A stretch of 64,000 nucleotides of DNA from Myxocyprinus asiaticus (GCF_019703515.2 NC_059388.1:4119979-4183978); one strand, 5' to 3'. Shown: positions 24,041 through 35,060, counted from the first letter of the stretch. The notes: a model not told the origin generated them from the letters alone. Made by a program: numbers and translations.

Positions 24041-24270
24041 TCAACAATTGAAGAATGTCCATGCCAATAAGGCTTCCTTGTGAATTTGACCCTACCCAAA
24101 AAGATGTCCATAAGACTTCATCTTCATGTATTTGCAGAGGAACTGGTATGCTCTTGTGAAATGTCAAGATGCCTCCTCCAACTCATTCAACTTCCATGGT
24201 TTCATTCATTGTGGGTAGATTCAGGTCAGTTGTTGAAATGGCAGCTCCAGTGTCTACCAATCATTCAACC
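24041..24270 (-). pseudogene. ERV aspartic protease remnant
   Basis: Minus strand: the active-site motif VDTGAAIST at about 24257-24231 and the flap/C-terminal signature GSLIGMDILQLL at about 24078-24045, in different frames. In retroviruses it cleaves Gag and Gag-Pol. Here it directly precedes integrase sequence, so the intervening RT/RNase H was lost. Confidence 0.65.
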
Positions 24271-24343
24271 TGATGGCCCCCCATTAATGCGGGAACAAAA
24301 AGGCAATTGTCTCTTGTCTTCCTCAGACTGGGGCCACTGATTC

Positions 24344-25256
24344 CTATTGTGGACGTATGATCTCAATGAGCTGACGAACTTCTGCCTCAGTCCACATCTT
24401 CTCTTGAGGGTATTGGCCATCGTTCTTGACAGCAAACTGTTTGACTGGTGGACCATTATCCTCGGTGGCTCCTGCTTTCACCCAACAATCCCTTCTGTAA
24501 TGGCCGCGCTTCCCAGAGTTGCCACAGACCTTCAACTTTCTATCTATGTCCACATTGAATTGAACTGCTGCCACTCCCTTTCGATTTGGCTTGTTTCCTA
24601 TTCCTTTATCTGATTTCAGAACCATCTCTACAAAGCCTGCCCATTGCATGATTTAGTCAGATGTTTCTCTTGGACTGACCCCCAGTGATAAGGCATGTTG
24701 GTATCTTGGGCCAAATCCATCCAAATATGTGTCAGTGAACTGTATATCCTCTCTGTAAGGCACTTTTTAGCACAAAGAGCCCATCCTTCATAGGCATTCC
24801 ATTTATGTAGGGCATATTCATCTGGTGACTCACCATATTTTTGCTTAATGTCACTGTTGTGAAAGGAATCTTTAATCCAAAACAGTCTTTCGATTCCAGT
24901 TGTTTTGAAAGCAAATTCAACAACTTGTCATTTCTCTTCAACAGTCTCTTTGTCCTTCTTTTCATTTTGCAATTGTTCAGCTACAGCTCGAACTTCTGCC
25001 TTCTCTGCCTTGATCTCACATTGTAATTTGTCTCACAGTTCAGCAGATGCTGTCCAGTTTGTTTGTCTAAAATCACAGACAATCCATCTCTCCTGGTGTT
25101 CATCCTTAGATGCTGTGTCTTTCCATAAGACCATTTAATGTCAGCCAAGGCCCATAACCCCCTCTCTGTGTGCTTGATACAGTATTTCTGGCAGATGTCA
25201 TCATGGCACTTCCTTATTCCCAGCCATTTGTCCAAATATTCATTCAGTTTGTCCAA
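24344..25256 (-). pseudogene. ERV gag remnant with a zinc-knuckle-like motif
   Basis: Three minus-strand frames (24981-25256, 24732-24965, 24344-24649) read in order as a gag-like protein: a basic/charged N-terminal part, a Lys/Arg-rich segment and then CGNSGKRGHYRRDC. The last is a CCHC zinc knuckle in which the second Cys has become Ser. Its place just after the primer-binding site and before the DTGA protease supports gag. Frameshifts separate the parts. Confidence 0.65.
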
Positions 25257-25661
25257 ATATTCATCTGATCAATGATCACATTTGGAGATTCAGTTCCATG
25301 TCTTTCTGTTATTGGCTTCCATCCTGAACAGTAACCATTAACCTGACCTCTCACCTTGTCTCACAGCTTAATCGCCTCCTTTTCTCCAGCAGTCAATTTC
25401 CTAGTTTAATTAAAATAGTTTAAGGTTCCACTGATCAGATCAACTTTAATTAGCCAGATTAACTTAAATTAATCTTAAATTTAGCTACGTCTGACATCTG
25501 CTAAATCTTGGCAAAACCAACTGGTATTAATTGATAACACAATTCTTTACAGCAGTTCTCAGACAATATGTCTCATTACTGACTATTATCAGGCAGACTT
25601 ATTCAAAATGATCAAAAAAGTCTTACCTGATTGTTCTGAGACAGATGCCTGAAGACGCTGA

Positions 25662-25680
25662 TCCTGTTCATGACGCCAAA
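25662..25680 (-). promoter_or_regulatory. ERV tRNA primer-binding site
   Basis: TTTGGCGTCATGAACAGG on the minus strand, immediately after the LTR end (TCTTCA). The TGG start pairs with the CCA end of a tRNA; which tRNA I cannot say. Confidence 0.6.
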
Positions 25681-25681
25681 T

Positions 25682-25769
25682 TGAAGACTTTAAATGTATG
25701 TCTTTTTCCCCATTGTGAAGTCACTGAGCCAAACCAATTACTTGCCAATAAATAATAAATGTTGTAATT
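25682..25769 (-). repeat. Truncated 5' LTR of the ERV
   Basis: The last part of the LTR, partly rearranged relative to the 3' LTR (extra GTGAAGTCACTGAGCC-type stretch), cut at about 25769. Confidence 0.55.
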
Positions 25770-27440
25770 GGGGCCCGCGCACCAGAGGTGCAGGCCTCAA
25801 GTTGCTAAAGCCCTATTGTTTTTGGAATGTTTTTTCACAATAACTTTTTTATTTTTAACGCATTCACCCATTTATATGGCATTCATCATGCTTGAAAACT
25901 CAAGAAACTTGGCACACACATCAGACCTGCATAAAATCAAAAAGTTATGTAGTGTTTAGGCTTGGGTGTGGTCGAGGAGCTCTACAGCACCTCCAAACAC
26001 AGGCAATGGTTGGGATGAAGTTGCTCAGATGTGCACAAGATTTGGTATGGTTACTGCTCTCATCATACAAGACAAAGTACACTTGGTTGTATTTGACTCC
26101 ACCCAACAGGAAGTCAGCCATGTTGGATGGAATATGGGATTTTCACATTTTCCCATGGTGTTTTGAGGGGCTTATGATGGCTGAAAACATATGAAAGTTT
26201 ACACATACATTTGTCTTAGGACATCTTTTGATTTGATATTGCAATTCAGCATAGATGTGCCTCATTGGTTCTACAGCGCCCCCTAGTTTGTAAATGCTTA
26301 TTCAATTTTTCAAAACGATTGAAACTTGGCATACCCGTCAAAGTTTTGCAAGATTTTATCATTCTTATGTCATTTGTCCTGGGTGTGGCCAGTGGACTCC
26401 ATTGCGCCCCCTAACATTTTGAATGAGTTTATCGCTGTGGTTGCCACAGAGTTTGACTGATATTCACAAGTTTTGGTGAGGACATTGTTCTCACCATGAC
26501 AGACTTATCATGTCTGACATGGCTTGTATTAGCTCTGCCCAACGGGAAGTCGGCAATTTTGTTTTGTTTGTAAAATGCGTGCTCTGGAATTGAAACACTC
26601 CTCCTAGGGGATTTATTTGACAGGCACCAAACGTGGCCAACCTCATGCCAAGACATTGAAGATGCTAAATTGTGAACGGATTTTTGATATATCGAATGGT
26701 GTTGCCATGGCGAAGCGATACATTTATGGTGAAAAATGAGAAACAGGAAGTGCTCATATGTTCGGCGTGCACTGTGTGATTTAGATCAAAATTGAGATTT
26801 ATATTTGGTATTGGGGGCTGATCACATGGATGTGACTATTGTGGGGCATGGTCATAGTGCCACCAACTGGCAGCAGGAAGTGTGGCACTTTTTACAGACT
26901 TTGGAATAGCACTCTCATTTTTACCTGAATTGCTTCAAACTTGTTTAAAATAATGTGAGGACAACACTGATGTGAAATTGGTAAGGATTTATTGATATCT
27001 TTTTTAATGTTGCCATGGCAACACATTGAATGTTATTATTCTTTTATATATTAGGTGTGTTTTGAGGCAATTGGAATGCTTGAATTTACATGACATTTGG
27101 CACACACATCAGAGTTGTTAACCATTAGAGCTGGGCAAAAGTTCACATGGGGGGTCGTGGGGGGGCTCTGTTTTGCCCCCTGTAAAATATGCATTTTTGG
27201 GATGCTCTGTAGCACACCTTTTTTTCAGCTACAGTCTCTAAACTCAGTACATATATAGATCTCATCAAGCCGGACAACATCACGCTGACAGTCTTAAGCT
27301 CTGCCCAACAGGAAGTCGGCCAGGAAGTAGGAATAACTTGGTCATGCTTGGTCTGATCAGCTTCAAATTGTGAATGATTACAATGGGCCATTCCTGATTA
27401 CACCAACATGGCAATTACAAGGCAGATGCTGTATTCAGTT
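25770..27440. repeat. Diverged internally repetitive non-coding repeat
   Basis: No gene. Short signatures recur at ~400-1200 bp spacing: CTTGGCACACACATCAG-like (25909, 27097), CCCAACAGGAAGTC-like (26103, 26539, 27306), GCGCCCCCT or close variants (26276, 26405, 27174), and ACAGCACCTCCA-like. The pattern suggests several decayed units of one dispersed repeat family that I recall seeing often in fish genomes but cannot name. Confidence 0.5.
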
Positions 27441-27469
27441 ACACAGATTTATATGTTATAGAAACACGG

Positions 27470-27843
27470 TTATGTTTGTGAAAATGTACAATGAATTGCT
27501 TCATGTGTACTGAAATATACTGGCATATCTTGTGCAATGGTAGTATATTTAGATGTCATTTTCTTGTTCACATGATCAATCAATGTTCCATTTTCAGTGG
27601 TAGGTTCTTTGACACAGTGAACATAGCCTAGGTTTGCCATCAATTTAGACAATGTGTGTGTTTTTAATTCATCATGGTTCCAATCACCAATTAAAAAGAT
27701 ATTATCTGACATATTGTTTAATATATTGCAGAGTTTGGTAATATATCTTTGAAACAAAGATAAGCAATATTGTGGTGGCCTGTAAATAACAACTTTGATT
27801 ATATCAAGTTTGTTGAGTTGACATATTATGCACTCTATGTTAA
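27470..27843 (-). pseudogene. Helentron endonuclease domain, C-terminal part
   Basis: Minus strand, reading from the TTAA target site at 27843: VVIYRPPQYCLSLFQRY, then NIFLIGDWNHDELKTHTL, the GD(F/W)N block of an APE-like endonuclease, then a His-containing end (YFSTHEAIHCTFSQ) and a stop at 27470. The N-terminal half is on the other side of the LTR element at 32271-32656. Helitron-2/Helentron elements of fish encode an endonuclease C-terminal to the Rep-helicase, which fits this order. Confidence 0.78.
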
Positions 27844-28633
27844 TGTAGGGCTTTACTGGTTGTTTAGATCAGTGTTACTATCAGAAATAATTAATTATTT
27901 CTGTAGTTATTAATATTTAAATTAATTAATTGGATCTAACTCATTAAAACCTCACATGGGGCTCCAGTAAATGTAGTGTGCTATGTTTAGGAGCAAGTTT
28001 GGTTATTAGCAATAATAATTATCAAAGATAATTATTAATTATTAAAATCAATAGAACATTGATGAGAATCAATGTTAGCTTTTTAAAATCCTTTAAATCA
28101 ACAATTATCAAAGATAATCGTTAATTGTTAACATCAATGAAACATTAATTAAAATTAACACTAGCTTATTGATCATTCAAATTCAATCATCAAAGATAAT
28201 TATCAATGATCAAAAATCAATAGAATATTAATAAGGATTTACATTGACAGGGCACCACCCTGGAATTAGGGACTAATAACCAAATAGTAAAACAGTCTCA
28301 ATTTTAGATTGTTTTCTTAGGAAAATCGACATCCGAAGAATATCGATTTTCCGAAAAAAAAAAACAGTGAATGACGGTTTGAATCTGAGCACTGACATCC
28401 CGTCAGCATGACACAGGCGTATGCAAAACAAACCAAAACACTTCTCTTTGTAATATAAACAAAGTTTATTTATGCAGTAATATCAATTAATAATTAATAC
28501 AATGCAGTCAATAAACTTCTGACTTACAACTACAAACTAAACAGTGATATGATTAGATATGGAAATAAAATAATCCTATAACACATAAGGTGCATGTGTG
28601 TGACAGTGTGTGTTTGTGTGTCAGTGTGGTTAT

Positions 28634-28672
<39 letters not shown>

Positions 28673-29471
28673 TGACAGCCCTAAAGCCGATTTCGCGATA
28701 GTGGGAGAGAAAGCAGCTCTCAGTTTATCACTCAGAGACGCAGTTTTACGAGTGGGGCTCGTAAAAGTCCCGCGTTATTTGACTCTTTAATGGATGAACT
28801 CAGTTGCTGTCTCACCCACGATGGCGAAATTGCACAACAATCCAGTTTGGTTGGACCACAATACAGCAAAACAAATTTGTGATAATTAGTACCCTGAGTA
28901 TTAATAATGAGCGGACATGGCAGTCCGTAAACTGTACAAGCAAAAACCTTGAAACACAAGAATAACACACTATAATATTCTATCTCTGCCCAGACGTAAA
29001 CCTCTTACTTGAATCGCATGAGGACACAGGTAGAATGTGTTTTCCTCTGTCCTTTAACTCTGACCCGGTTCCTTGAGGCTCGTGTGATGATGGGAGGCCG
29101 TTTCCTCGCTTTGTCGGCGGGCACGGCTGTTGATTCTCGGCGGGCTGGTGGAGAACTCAGAAATGTCAACTTGATTGAAGATGGAAGAGAAATCTTTAGT
29201 CTCTTCACTTCTGTAGGCAAACAGATGAAGATGCGAATTGCTCGGCGGTCTCCTTCGGATCCGTTAGAGTGTTCGGTTGAACACAGAGTAATCTCAACTC
29301 GTCCAGCGAGATGGAGATTGTATGGCTACAGTTTCAAGTTGGACGTTACTTCCTTGTGCCACGAGGTTGCACCTGAGAGCAACGAAGAGCTGCGTCCATA
29401 CTCGGTGAACAAAGTCGCTGGAAGCAACTCACGAAACATTTCAGAGGTATTTCAACTCCTGATGATGTCAT
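27844..29471 (-). repeat. 3' LTR (5'-truncated) of long-LTR element copy A
   Basis: Matches 3855-5480 and 54430-56045 closely. It ends GCCCTACA at 27844, next to the TTAA target site. Its first ~240 bp are missing, lost together with the distal internal region at a deletion joint near 29471. Confidence 0.85.
28637..28669. repeat. (GA)n microsatellite in LTR copy A
   Basis: About 16 GA units at the LTR position homologous to 4594-4667. Confidence 0.95.
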
Positions 29472-29642
29472 AGAACTTCTAGCTAAATCTAAAACTACAT
29501 TCATCACACATAAACATTTCAAGTTATTGGAAGGCACAGCATTAACTATAACACAATCCTTTGTTGTTCTTTGGTCATAACACAAAATCAAAGTAGAACC
29601 TGACATTGGTTACTAGGAACAAAATGTTAGAGGAAAGGACGG

Positions 29643-30770
29643 TTAAAGGTTAAAAGGCTTATCCTTGGAAATTATGGGGTTAACCTGTGGGATGGGCTCA
29701 GACTGGTGTGTAAAACACGGCTGTATGAGAAGTGAGTCCAGTCTGGCCTGTAGGTGTTGAATGTACCTGTACATGGCGTGTGCAATAATTGCGATGATGA
29801 TCCAACCACTAAGGAGGAGCCAGAGGGCAACCAAACTGATAGGGTGTTCTTGGTAAGATGACGATCTGCTTATGTGACTAGGAAATATAGTGGACAAGCC
29901 AGTCGTTTTGAGACTGAACTTCAATAATTTCATTCCTTCAGCTTGAAGCTGCTTTCAAAGGGTTTCATCAACGGTGAGGCTGTGACCTCTAAATGTGTCC
30001 ATGATCTCAATTTCTGCGTCATGTTTGTTGACGTTGAGATGATGGAGGACAATATCGTCAATGTGCAAGTTGGCTCTTTGGGGAACCATTAAGAACACCG
30101 TTTGGATTGGTAGCCTTAGTTTAGTGGCTGTATCATGGCAGTCATATGACTTCGGTGGCTGGTGTGTTAACGAGCCAGCGATTGCCTGCTCGCTCTACTT
30201 TTGTCTCTGTTCCTTCATTTTTGACGGACATGCTACCATGACACTTGTTTAGGGAGGTAGTTAGTCACCTCTCTAACAAACGGATTGCGTTTTGTCAAAC
30301 CCAATGAATGTACTTTGTCTTGGTACACATGTTTAGGTTTGGGATAAGGTAGAGCGAGGGGTCCTCATCATGGTAGGCGAGTGTTGCTGGTGTTTTGAGG
30401 TGAATGTGTGCATTACCTCTCTGAAAACCAACATTAAATACAGACTTTAGTCTATATATACTCTGCCTATGATGGAAGATTGAGGATAAATCCTATTTTG
30501 AGGTTCTGAGGATTTACATGGATTGGAATTTCAATGCCAAAACTATATGCCAGGTATATCTGTGAAGGTTGCACAATGGAGATAGTAGCAGATCTAAGGA
30601 TTTGTTCGACAAGGTCTAGGGAGACCAGGTAAGCTGGAATCCTTCCACCGCTCAGACTGTTGACTGAGGAGCTAATTTCCATGAGGTCCTGCATTAGATC
30701 TCTAACGATACAAGCATAAGTTGTTTTCTCTGACAAAAGTCCCTAAAGCGTGCAAAGTGTTATTGATAAG
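29643..30770 (-). pseudogene. Envelope-like gene of copy A, broken
   Basis: Minus-strand frames homologous to 52477-53817. 30467-30736 carries CIVRDLMQDLMEI and SGGRIPAYLVSLDLVEQIL, a pattern reminiscent of the fusion-subunit core of baculovirus F/errantivirus-type Env (GxLxPxLxSxxxLxxxL). 29643-29933 has a single membrane anchor (SLVALWLLLSGWIIIAIIAH) followed by a short tail. Stops and frameshifts lie between them. It is non-functional. F-type assignment is inference from pattern memory. Confidence 0.6.
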
Positions 30771-30793
30771 AACGGATTGCAAATTTACAGTGA

Positions 30794-31300
30794 CTACAGT
30801 ACCCTGAAGGGTTTTACCCAGGCCCTGTAATTGTTCTTATTGGAGTCGTCGTCTCTGCTGGATTTTTGGACGATGGCGACATGTGCATCTGAAGCTGGCG
30901 AACTGTTTTCTGGACCAAGTGGTCTCGGTATGTCAACCTGAGCCCACATGTGTCCACGACGGCAGTCAATGAGCGGAGCCAATCGGTTCAGTAGGTCTTG
31001 GCCAACTAACAGTGGCTCCGTATTAATGGGACATATGTAAACGGGGTCTATTAGCATCATCCCTTGAAAGGTGTCAATCCAGGCCCGTTTTGTGATAGAC
31101 GACCTATCTTGCGTGTAGCTTGTGATGCTTACGTTGTAGGTCTCTGTCTATAATGGTTTGCCAAGGGAGAGCTTTGCTCTAGCCACCTCTGCGAAGGTGT
31201 TGGAACCCATTAGACTATTTCGGAACCATTGTCGAGTAGTGCGTGGGAGTTGAATGACCCATGTGTCAGGCGTTGCCCTTACAGTACAGATTGCCCAAGA
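30794..31300 (-). pseudogene. Retroviral-type aspartic protease region of copy A, active site mutated
   Basis: Minus strand: the active-site triad reads DNG (31234-31226) where copy B has DTG. The downstream flap/C-terminal stretch PLLVGQDLLNRLA is present near 31000-31040. Env sequence follows within ~60 bp of the end of this region. Confidence 0.65.
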
Positions 31301-31421
31301 AGGTCAGGAAAGGAGGGTGTGGCATGTTAGGAGTGACTGTTTTGGGGAGCAACTTAGACACTGTTCCCCTTTTCCCGACCTACAAAGTAAACTTTGGCGT
31401 TAACGGGAGGGGGTACATCGT

Positions 31422-32211
31422 CTAGTCATGCTGACGAGGTTTCAGCGCCGTGTTCCTTTGAGGAGGTCGACGGATCTGGTGAACAACGGAGCGTTCAAGC
31501 TTAGTTACTAACTCAGTCAAGCATCTCCTTATATCCTCCATTTCCTCTCTCAAATCTTGTTCTCTGAGGGGATTTGAAACCTTGCCTACCCACTTACCGT
31601 CTTGTTTGGGTTTTCGTTCGGACCGCACATTTCCTTTCGGCCGGCGAACGTTTTGTTGTTTAGGCCTGCCATGACCCTGGGGGTGTGTCTGGTTACCACC
31701 CCCCTGGTTCTGTTGCCTACCCTGCTGGCGGGGTGATCAGCGCCTCTGGGGTCCTGTTCTAGCATTCACCTTAACGCGAGGCATTTCGTTGCCTTCAAGC
31801 GCTAGGTCTGCATATTCTGAGGCTTGGATCCCCAGGGCTCTGGCGTCACCCTTGTGCCCTCGGGCAGGGTGCACGCGTGTCTCCCATGCCAGTTGCGTGT
31901 ATCTTCTGATTTCCTGCATGGTGGGGTTGCCTACTCTGCAGTGCATCGTGACGTCATATTGCACGCACTCGTGGAAGTTGTGAAGGAAAAGAGACTTGAA
32001 AGCTTCCTCCTCCAGACCTGGTGCATTACTTCCTTGGAAGTACGTTGTTCTCAGGCATCTATAATACTCACGCGGAGGCTCGTGCATCTTCTGGGTGACG
32101 GCAAAAGCAGCGATGGTAGCGGAGGCTTCATCGATATACAGCGAATACTCCTCACGTAGGGCTTTACACAGAGCTGAGTAGCGGTTTCGTGTACCTGTCG
32201 GTAGCACGACT
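31422..32211 (-). pseudogene. Gag-like gene of copy A (capsid part), 5'-deleted
   Basis: Minus-strand frame 31737-32207 encodes a capsid-like helical region (NRYSALCKALREEYSLYIDE, EYYRCLRTTYFQGSN), and 31422-31628 a charged C-terminal part. It lacks its N-terminal coiled coil because the LTR start is joined directly to mid-gag at 32211. Nearly identical to 51060-51837 in copy B, which dates the two copies as close relatives. Confidence 0.7.
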
Positions 32212-32270
32212 GTTTTTACGACTGTATTAGGCCTGCCTTTGTCTTCTATCTGAATACATGAGGCCCAACA

Positions 32271-32753
32271 TTAACATTGGGAATGTCCAAAATATTGTAA
32301 TCATTATTAGTTCTACAGTATATGCCAACACCACCATGTTTTTGGTGTCGAATTGAGTTTAACAGAGGGTCGTCTGTACTGTAAGCAAAACAACGTGGAG
32401 CACTATGAAAGTGGTAGCCTTCACTACAAGTGGATTCACTTGATATGTTTGCAGGCAGCCATGTCTCTGTTACAGCTATACAACTATAATTATAGGATTG
32501 GATTGAAGCCGTTAAATCTAGCAAATGGCAGTGTAAACCCTGAACATTCATTAGGAAAATTGAAAAACATTTGTTGGTGTTATTTGTTGAAATACTGTGG
32601 CATTGAGTTGATACATTCTTGGATGTTGTTTTTGCAATAAATTGCTTTATCAGCAAAATCTTGAATGATCAACCCACTTAAAGACTTGACTCAACTTAAA
32701 GCAACATATGCCTGTCCAGCTGCAAAAATCTTTTTTAGTGATATTACTGCTTA
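32271..32753 (-). pseudogene. Helentron: PIF1 helicase C-terminus and start of endonuclease
   Basis: Minus strand: from the hAT target site, GQAYVALSRVKSLSGL (about 32715-32670) is the classic motif VI region of PIF1/RecD-like helicases. It continues the helicase from 39694. A second frame (32246-32656) starts the endonuclease: NVQGLHCHLLDLTASIQ, then SCIAVTETWLPANIS with the catalytic Glu, and GVGIYCRTNNDY. It stops at the TTAA site where the LTR element inserted, and resumes at 27843. Confidence 0.82.
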
Positions 32754-33205
32754 TGACATGCAGGGCTCCAGACTAAAAAAATGACTTAGGAGCCAAACTG
32801 AAACATTAAGGAGCCAAATGGCTGTTTTTATTTGCCAAATCACAGAATTGCTCGATTTAGATTGCAGTTCAGAAACAAGATAGACAGCCAAAGAAAACGA
32901 AGACAGCTGATAACCCATTAATCGAAGGTTTAATAAACAGGATATATAGTTGAGAAGATAAATTTGCATTCCCTTTTGTCTCATAAATGTTCACACCCCT
33001 TTCATAATTTATACAAATATAAAGATAAAATATTTTTTTATTTAGTACTGCTCTTCAGAATCTACATTACAGATTTACATAAAGTATAGTATGCATATAG
33101 TAGTATGTTGTCTTCTTGAGCATCAATGAATGTTTGCACCTTGTGTTATAGTTGTGTGCAAGTCCCTCAATTGTCCTAAGTGTCAAAAGCTTGATTTTAT
33201 ATATA

Positions 33206-33406
33206 CACAGATCAGTCACAACATTAAAACCACCTGCCTAATATTGTGTAGGTCCCCCTCGTGCCGCCAAAACAGCGCCAACCCACATCTCAGAATAGCA
33301 TTCTGAGATGATATTCTTCTCACCACAATTGTACAGAGCGGTTATCTGAGTTACCGTAGACTACACAATATTAGGCAGGTGGTTTTAATGTTGTGGCTGA
33401 TCGGTG
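33206..33406. mobile_element. Mariner-type MITE (~200 bp)
   Basis: The two ends are near-perfect inverted repeats of ~45 bp: ATCAGTCACAACATTAAAAC (33211) versus the complement of TTTTAATGTTGTGGCTGAT (33383-33401). The interior GTCCCCCTCGTGCCGCCAAA is, from memory, typical of a very common fish mariner MITE. It sits in TA/TG-rich DNA. No transposase. Confidence 0.82.
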
Positions 33407-33420
33407 TGTGTGTGTATGTG

Positions 33421-35060
33421 CAGTATCTCACAGAAGTGAGTACACCCCTCACATTTTAGTAAATATTTTATTATATCTTTTCATGTGACAACACTGAAGA
33501 AATTACACTTTGCTACAATGTAAAGTAGTGAGTGTACAGCTTGTATAACAGTATAAATTTGCTGTCCCCTCAAAATAACTCAACACACAGCCATTAATGT
33601 CTAAACCACTGGCAACAAAAGTGAGTACACCCCTAAGTGAAAATGTCCAAATTGGGCACAATTAGCCATTTTCCCTCCCCGGTGTCATGTGATTCGTTAG
33701 TGTTACAAGGTCTCAGGTGTGAATGGGGAGCAGGTGTGTTAAATTTGGTGTTATCGCTCTCACTCTCTCATACTGGTCACTGGAAGTTCAACATGGCACC
33801 TCATGGCAAAGAACTCTCTGAGGATCTGAAAAAAAGAATTGTTGCTCTACATAAAGATGGCCTAGGCTATAAGAAGATTGCCAAGACCCTGAAACTGAGC
33901 TGCAGCACGGTGGCCAAGACCATACAGCGGTTTAACAGGACAGGTTCCACTCAGAACAGGCCTCGCCATGGTCGACCAAAGAAGTTGAGTGCACGTACTC
34001 AGCGTCATATCCAGAGGTTGTCTTTGGGAAATAGACGTATGAGTGCTGCCAGCATTGCTGCAGAGGTTAAAGGGGTGGGGGGTCAACCTCTCAGTGCTCA
34101 GACCATACGCCGCACACTGCATCAAATTGGTCTGCATGGCTGTCGTCCCAGAAGGAAGCCTCTTCTAAAGATGATGCACAAGAAAGCCCGCAAACAGTTT
34201 GCTGAAGACAAGCAGACTAAGGACATGGATTACTGGAACCATGTCCTATGGTCTGATGAGACCAAGATAAACTTATTTGGTTCAGATGGTGTCAAGCGTG
34301 TGTGGCGGCAACCAGGTGAGGATCACAAAGACAAGTGTGTCTTGCCTACAGTCACGCATGGTGGTGGGAGTGTCATGGTCTGGGGCTGCATGAGTGCTGC
34401 CAGCACTGGGGAGCTACAGTTCATTAAGGGAACCATGAATGCCAACATGTATTGTGACATACTGAAGCAGAGCATGATCCCCTCCCTTCGGAGACTGGGC
34501 CGCAGGGCAGTATTCCAACATGATAACGACCCCAAACACACCTCCAAGACGACAACTGCCTTGCTAAAGAAGCTGAGGGTAAAGGTGATGGACTGGCCAA
34601 GCATGTCTCCAGACCTAAACCCTATTGAGCATCTGTGGGGCATCCTCAAACGGAAGGTGGAGGAGCACAAGGTCTTTAACATCCACCAGCTCCGTGATGT
34701 CGTCGTGGAGGAGTGGATGAGGATTCCGGTGGCAACCTGTGAAGCTCTGGTGAACTCCATGCCCAAGAGGGTTAAGGCAGTGCTGGAAAATAATGGTGGC
34801 CACAAAAAATATTGACATTTTGAGCCCAATTTGGACATTTTCACTTAGGGGTGTACTCACTTTTGTTGCCAGCAGTTTAGACATTAATGGCTGTGTGTTG
34901 AGTTATTTTGAGGGGACAGCAAATTTACACTGTTATACAAGCTGTACACTCACTACTTTACATTGTAGCAAAGTGTCATTTCTTCAGTGTTGTCACATGA
35001 ATAGATTTAATAAAATATTTACTAAAATGTGAGGGGTGTACTCACTTCTGTGAGATACTG
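33421..35060 (+). mobile_element. Complete Tc1-like DNA transposon, 1640 bp
   Basis: The ends are CAGTATCTCACAGAAGTGAG and its reverse complement. The inverted repeats extend ~230 bp (33421-33655 versus 34827-35060) and contain internal direct repeats GTGAGTACACCCCT at the outer and inner positions on both sides, the IR/DR layout that binds two transposase molecules. The flanking dinucleotide is TG on both sides rather than the expected TA, in a TG/TA microsatellite. It encloses one uninterrupted transposase gene. Confidence 0.95.
33793..34815 (+). CDS. Tc1-family transposase, apparently intact (340 aa)
   Basis: I chose the start MAPHGKELSEDLKKRIVALH at 33793 because it matches the conserved Tc1 N-terminus; the frame is open further upstream but only through the inverted repeat. 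Residues 1-110 hold two helix-turn-helix (PAIRED-like) units (GLGYKKIAKTLKLSCSTV; RRMSAASIAAEVKG) with a GRPK/RPRHGRP basic hinge between them. The DDE catalytic core shows LWSDETKINLFGSDG (first Asp), VFQHDNDPKHTSK (second Asp) and SPDLNPIEHLWGILKRK (Glu), with DD34E spacing. No frameshift or stop. It catalyses cut-and-paste transposition at TA sites in the nucleus. Length equals the usual 340 residues. Whether all residues are functional cannot be told from sequence alone. Confidence 0.95.
   Translation: MAPHGKELSEDLKKRIVALHKDGLGYKKIAKTLKLSCSTVAKTIQRFNRTGSTQNRPRHGRPKKLSARTQRHIQRLSLGNRRMSAASIAAEVKGVGGQPLSAQTIRRTLHQIGLHGCRPRRKPLLKMMHKKARKQFAEDKQTKDMDYWNHVLWSDETKINLFGSDGVKRVWRQPGEDHKDKCVLPTVTHGGGSVMVWGCMSAASTGELQFIKGTMNANMYCDILKQSMIPSLRRLGRRAVFQHDNDPKHTSKTTTALLKKLRVKVMDWPSMSPDLNPIEHLWGILKRKVEEHKVFNIHQLRDVVVEEWMRIPVATCEALVNSMPKRVKAVLENNGGHKKY

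Larger units (their letters stand above)
21403..25769 (-). mobile_element. Endogenous retrovirus (ERV), internally deleted
   Basis: Order on the minus strand: 5' LTR remnant (25769-25682), primer-binding site (TGGCGTCATGAACAGG, about 25678-25662), gag, protease, integrase, env, polypurine tract, 3' LTR. Every gene is broken by stops or frameshifts. The reverse transcriptase and RNase H regions are absent: protease sequence runs into integrase sequence within ~100 bp. The integrase C-terminal GPY-type segment and an env with a C-terminal membrane anchor are retrovirus-like rather than simple Ty3. It is an old, defective provirus in the host germ line. The 5' LTR is cut short by an unrelated repeat at 25770. 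Confidence 0.82.
27844..32270 (-). mobile_element. Long-LTR gag-pro-env element, copy A (internally deleted)
   Basis: Minus strand: 59 bp of 5' LTR start (32270-32212), a deletion joint into gag, protease, env, a second deletion joint into LTR body. It is flanked by the 4-bp repeat TTAA (27840-27843 and 32271-32274) and interrupts the Helentron endonuclease gene. No reverse transcriptase, RNase H or integrase sequence is present. The protease-to-env junction is the same as in copy B (49715-56045), although the two copies have different private deletions. Confidence 0.85.
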
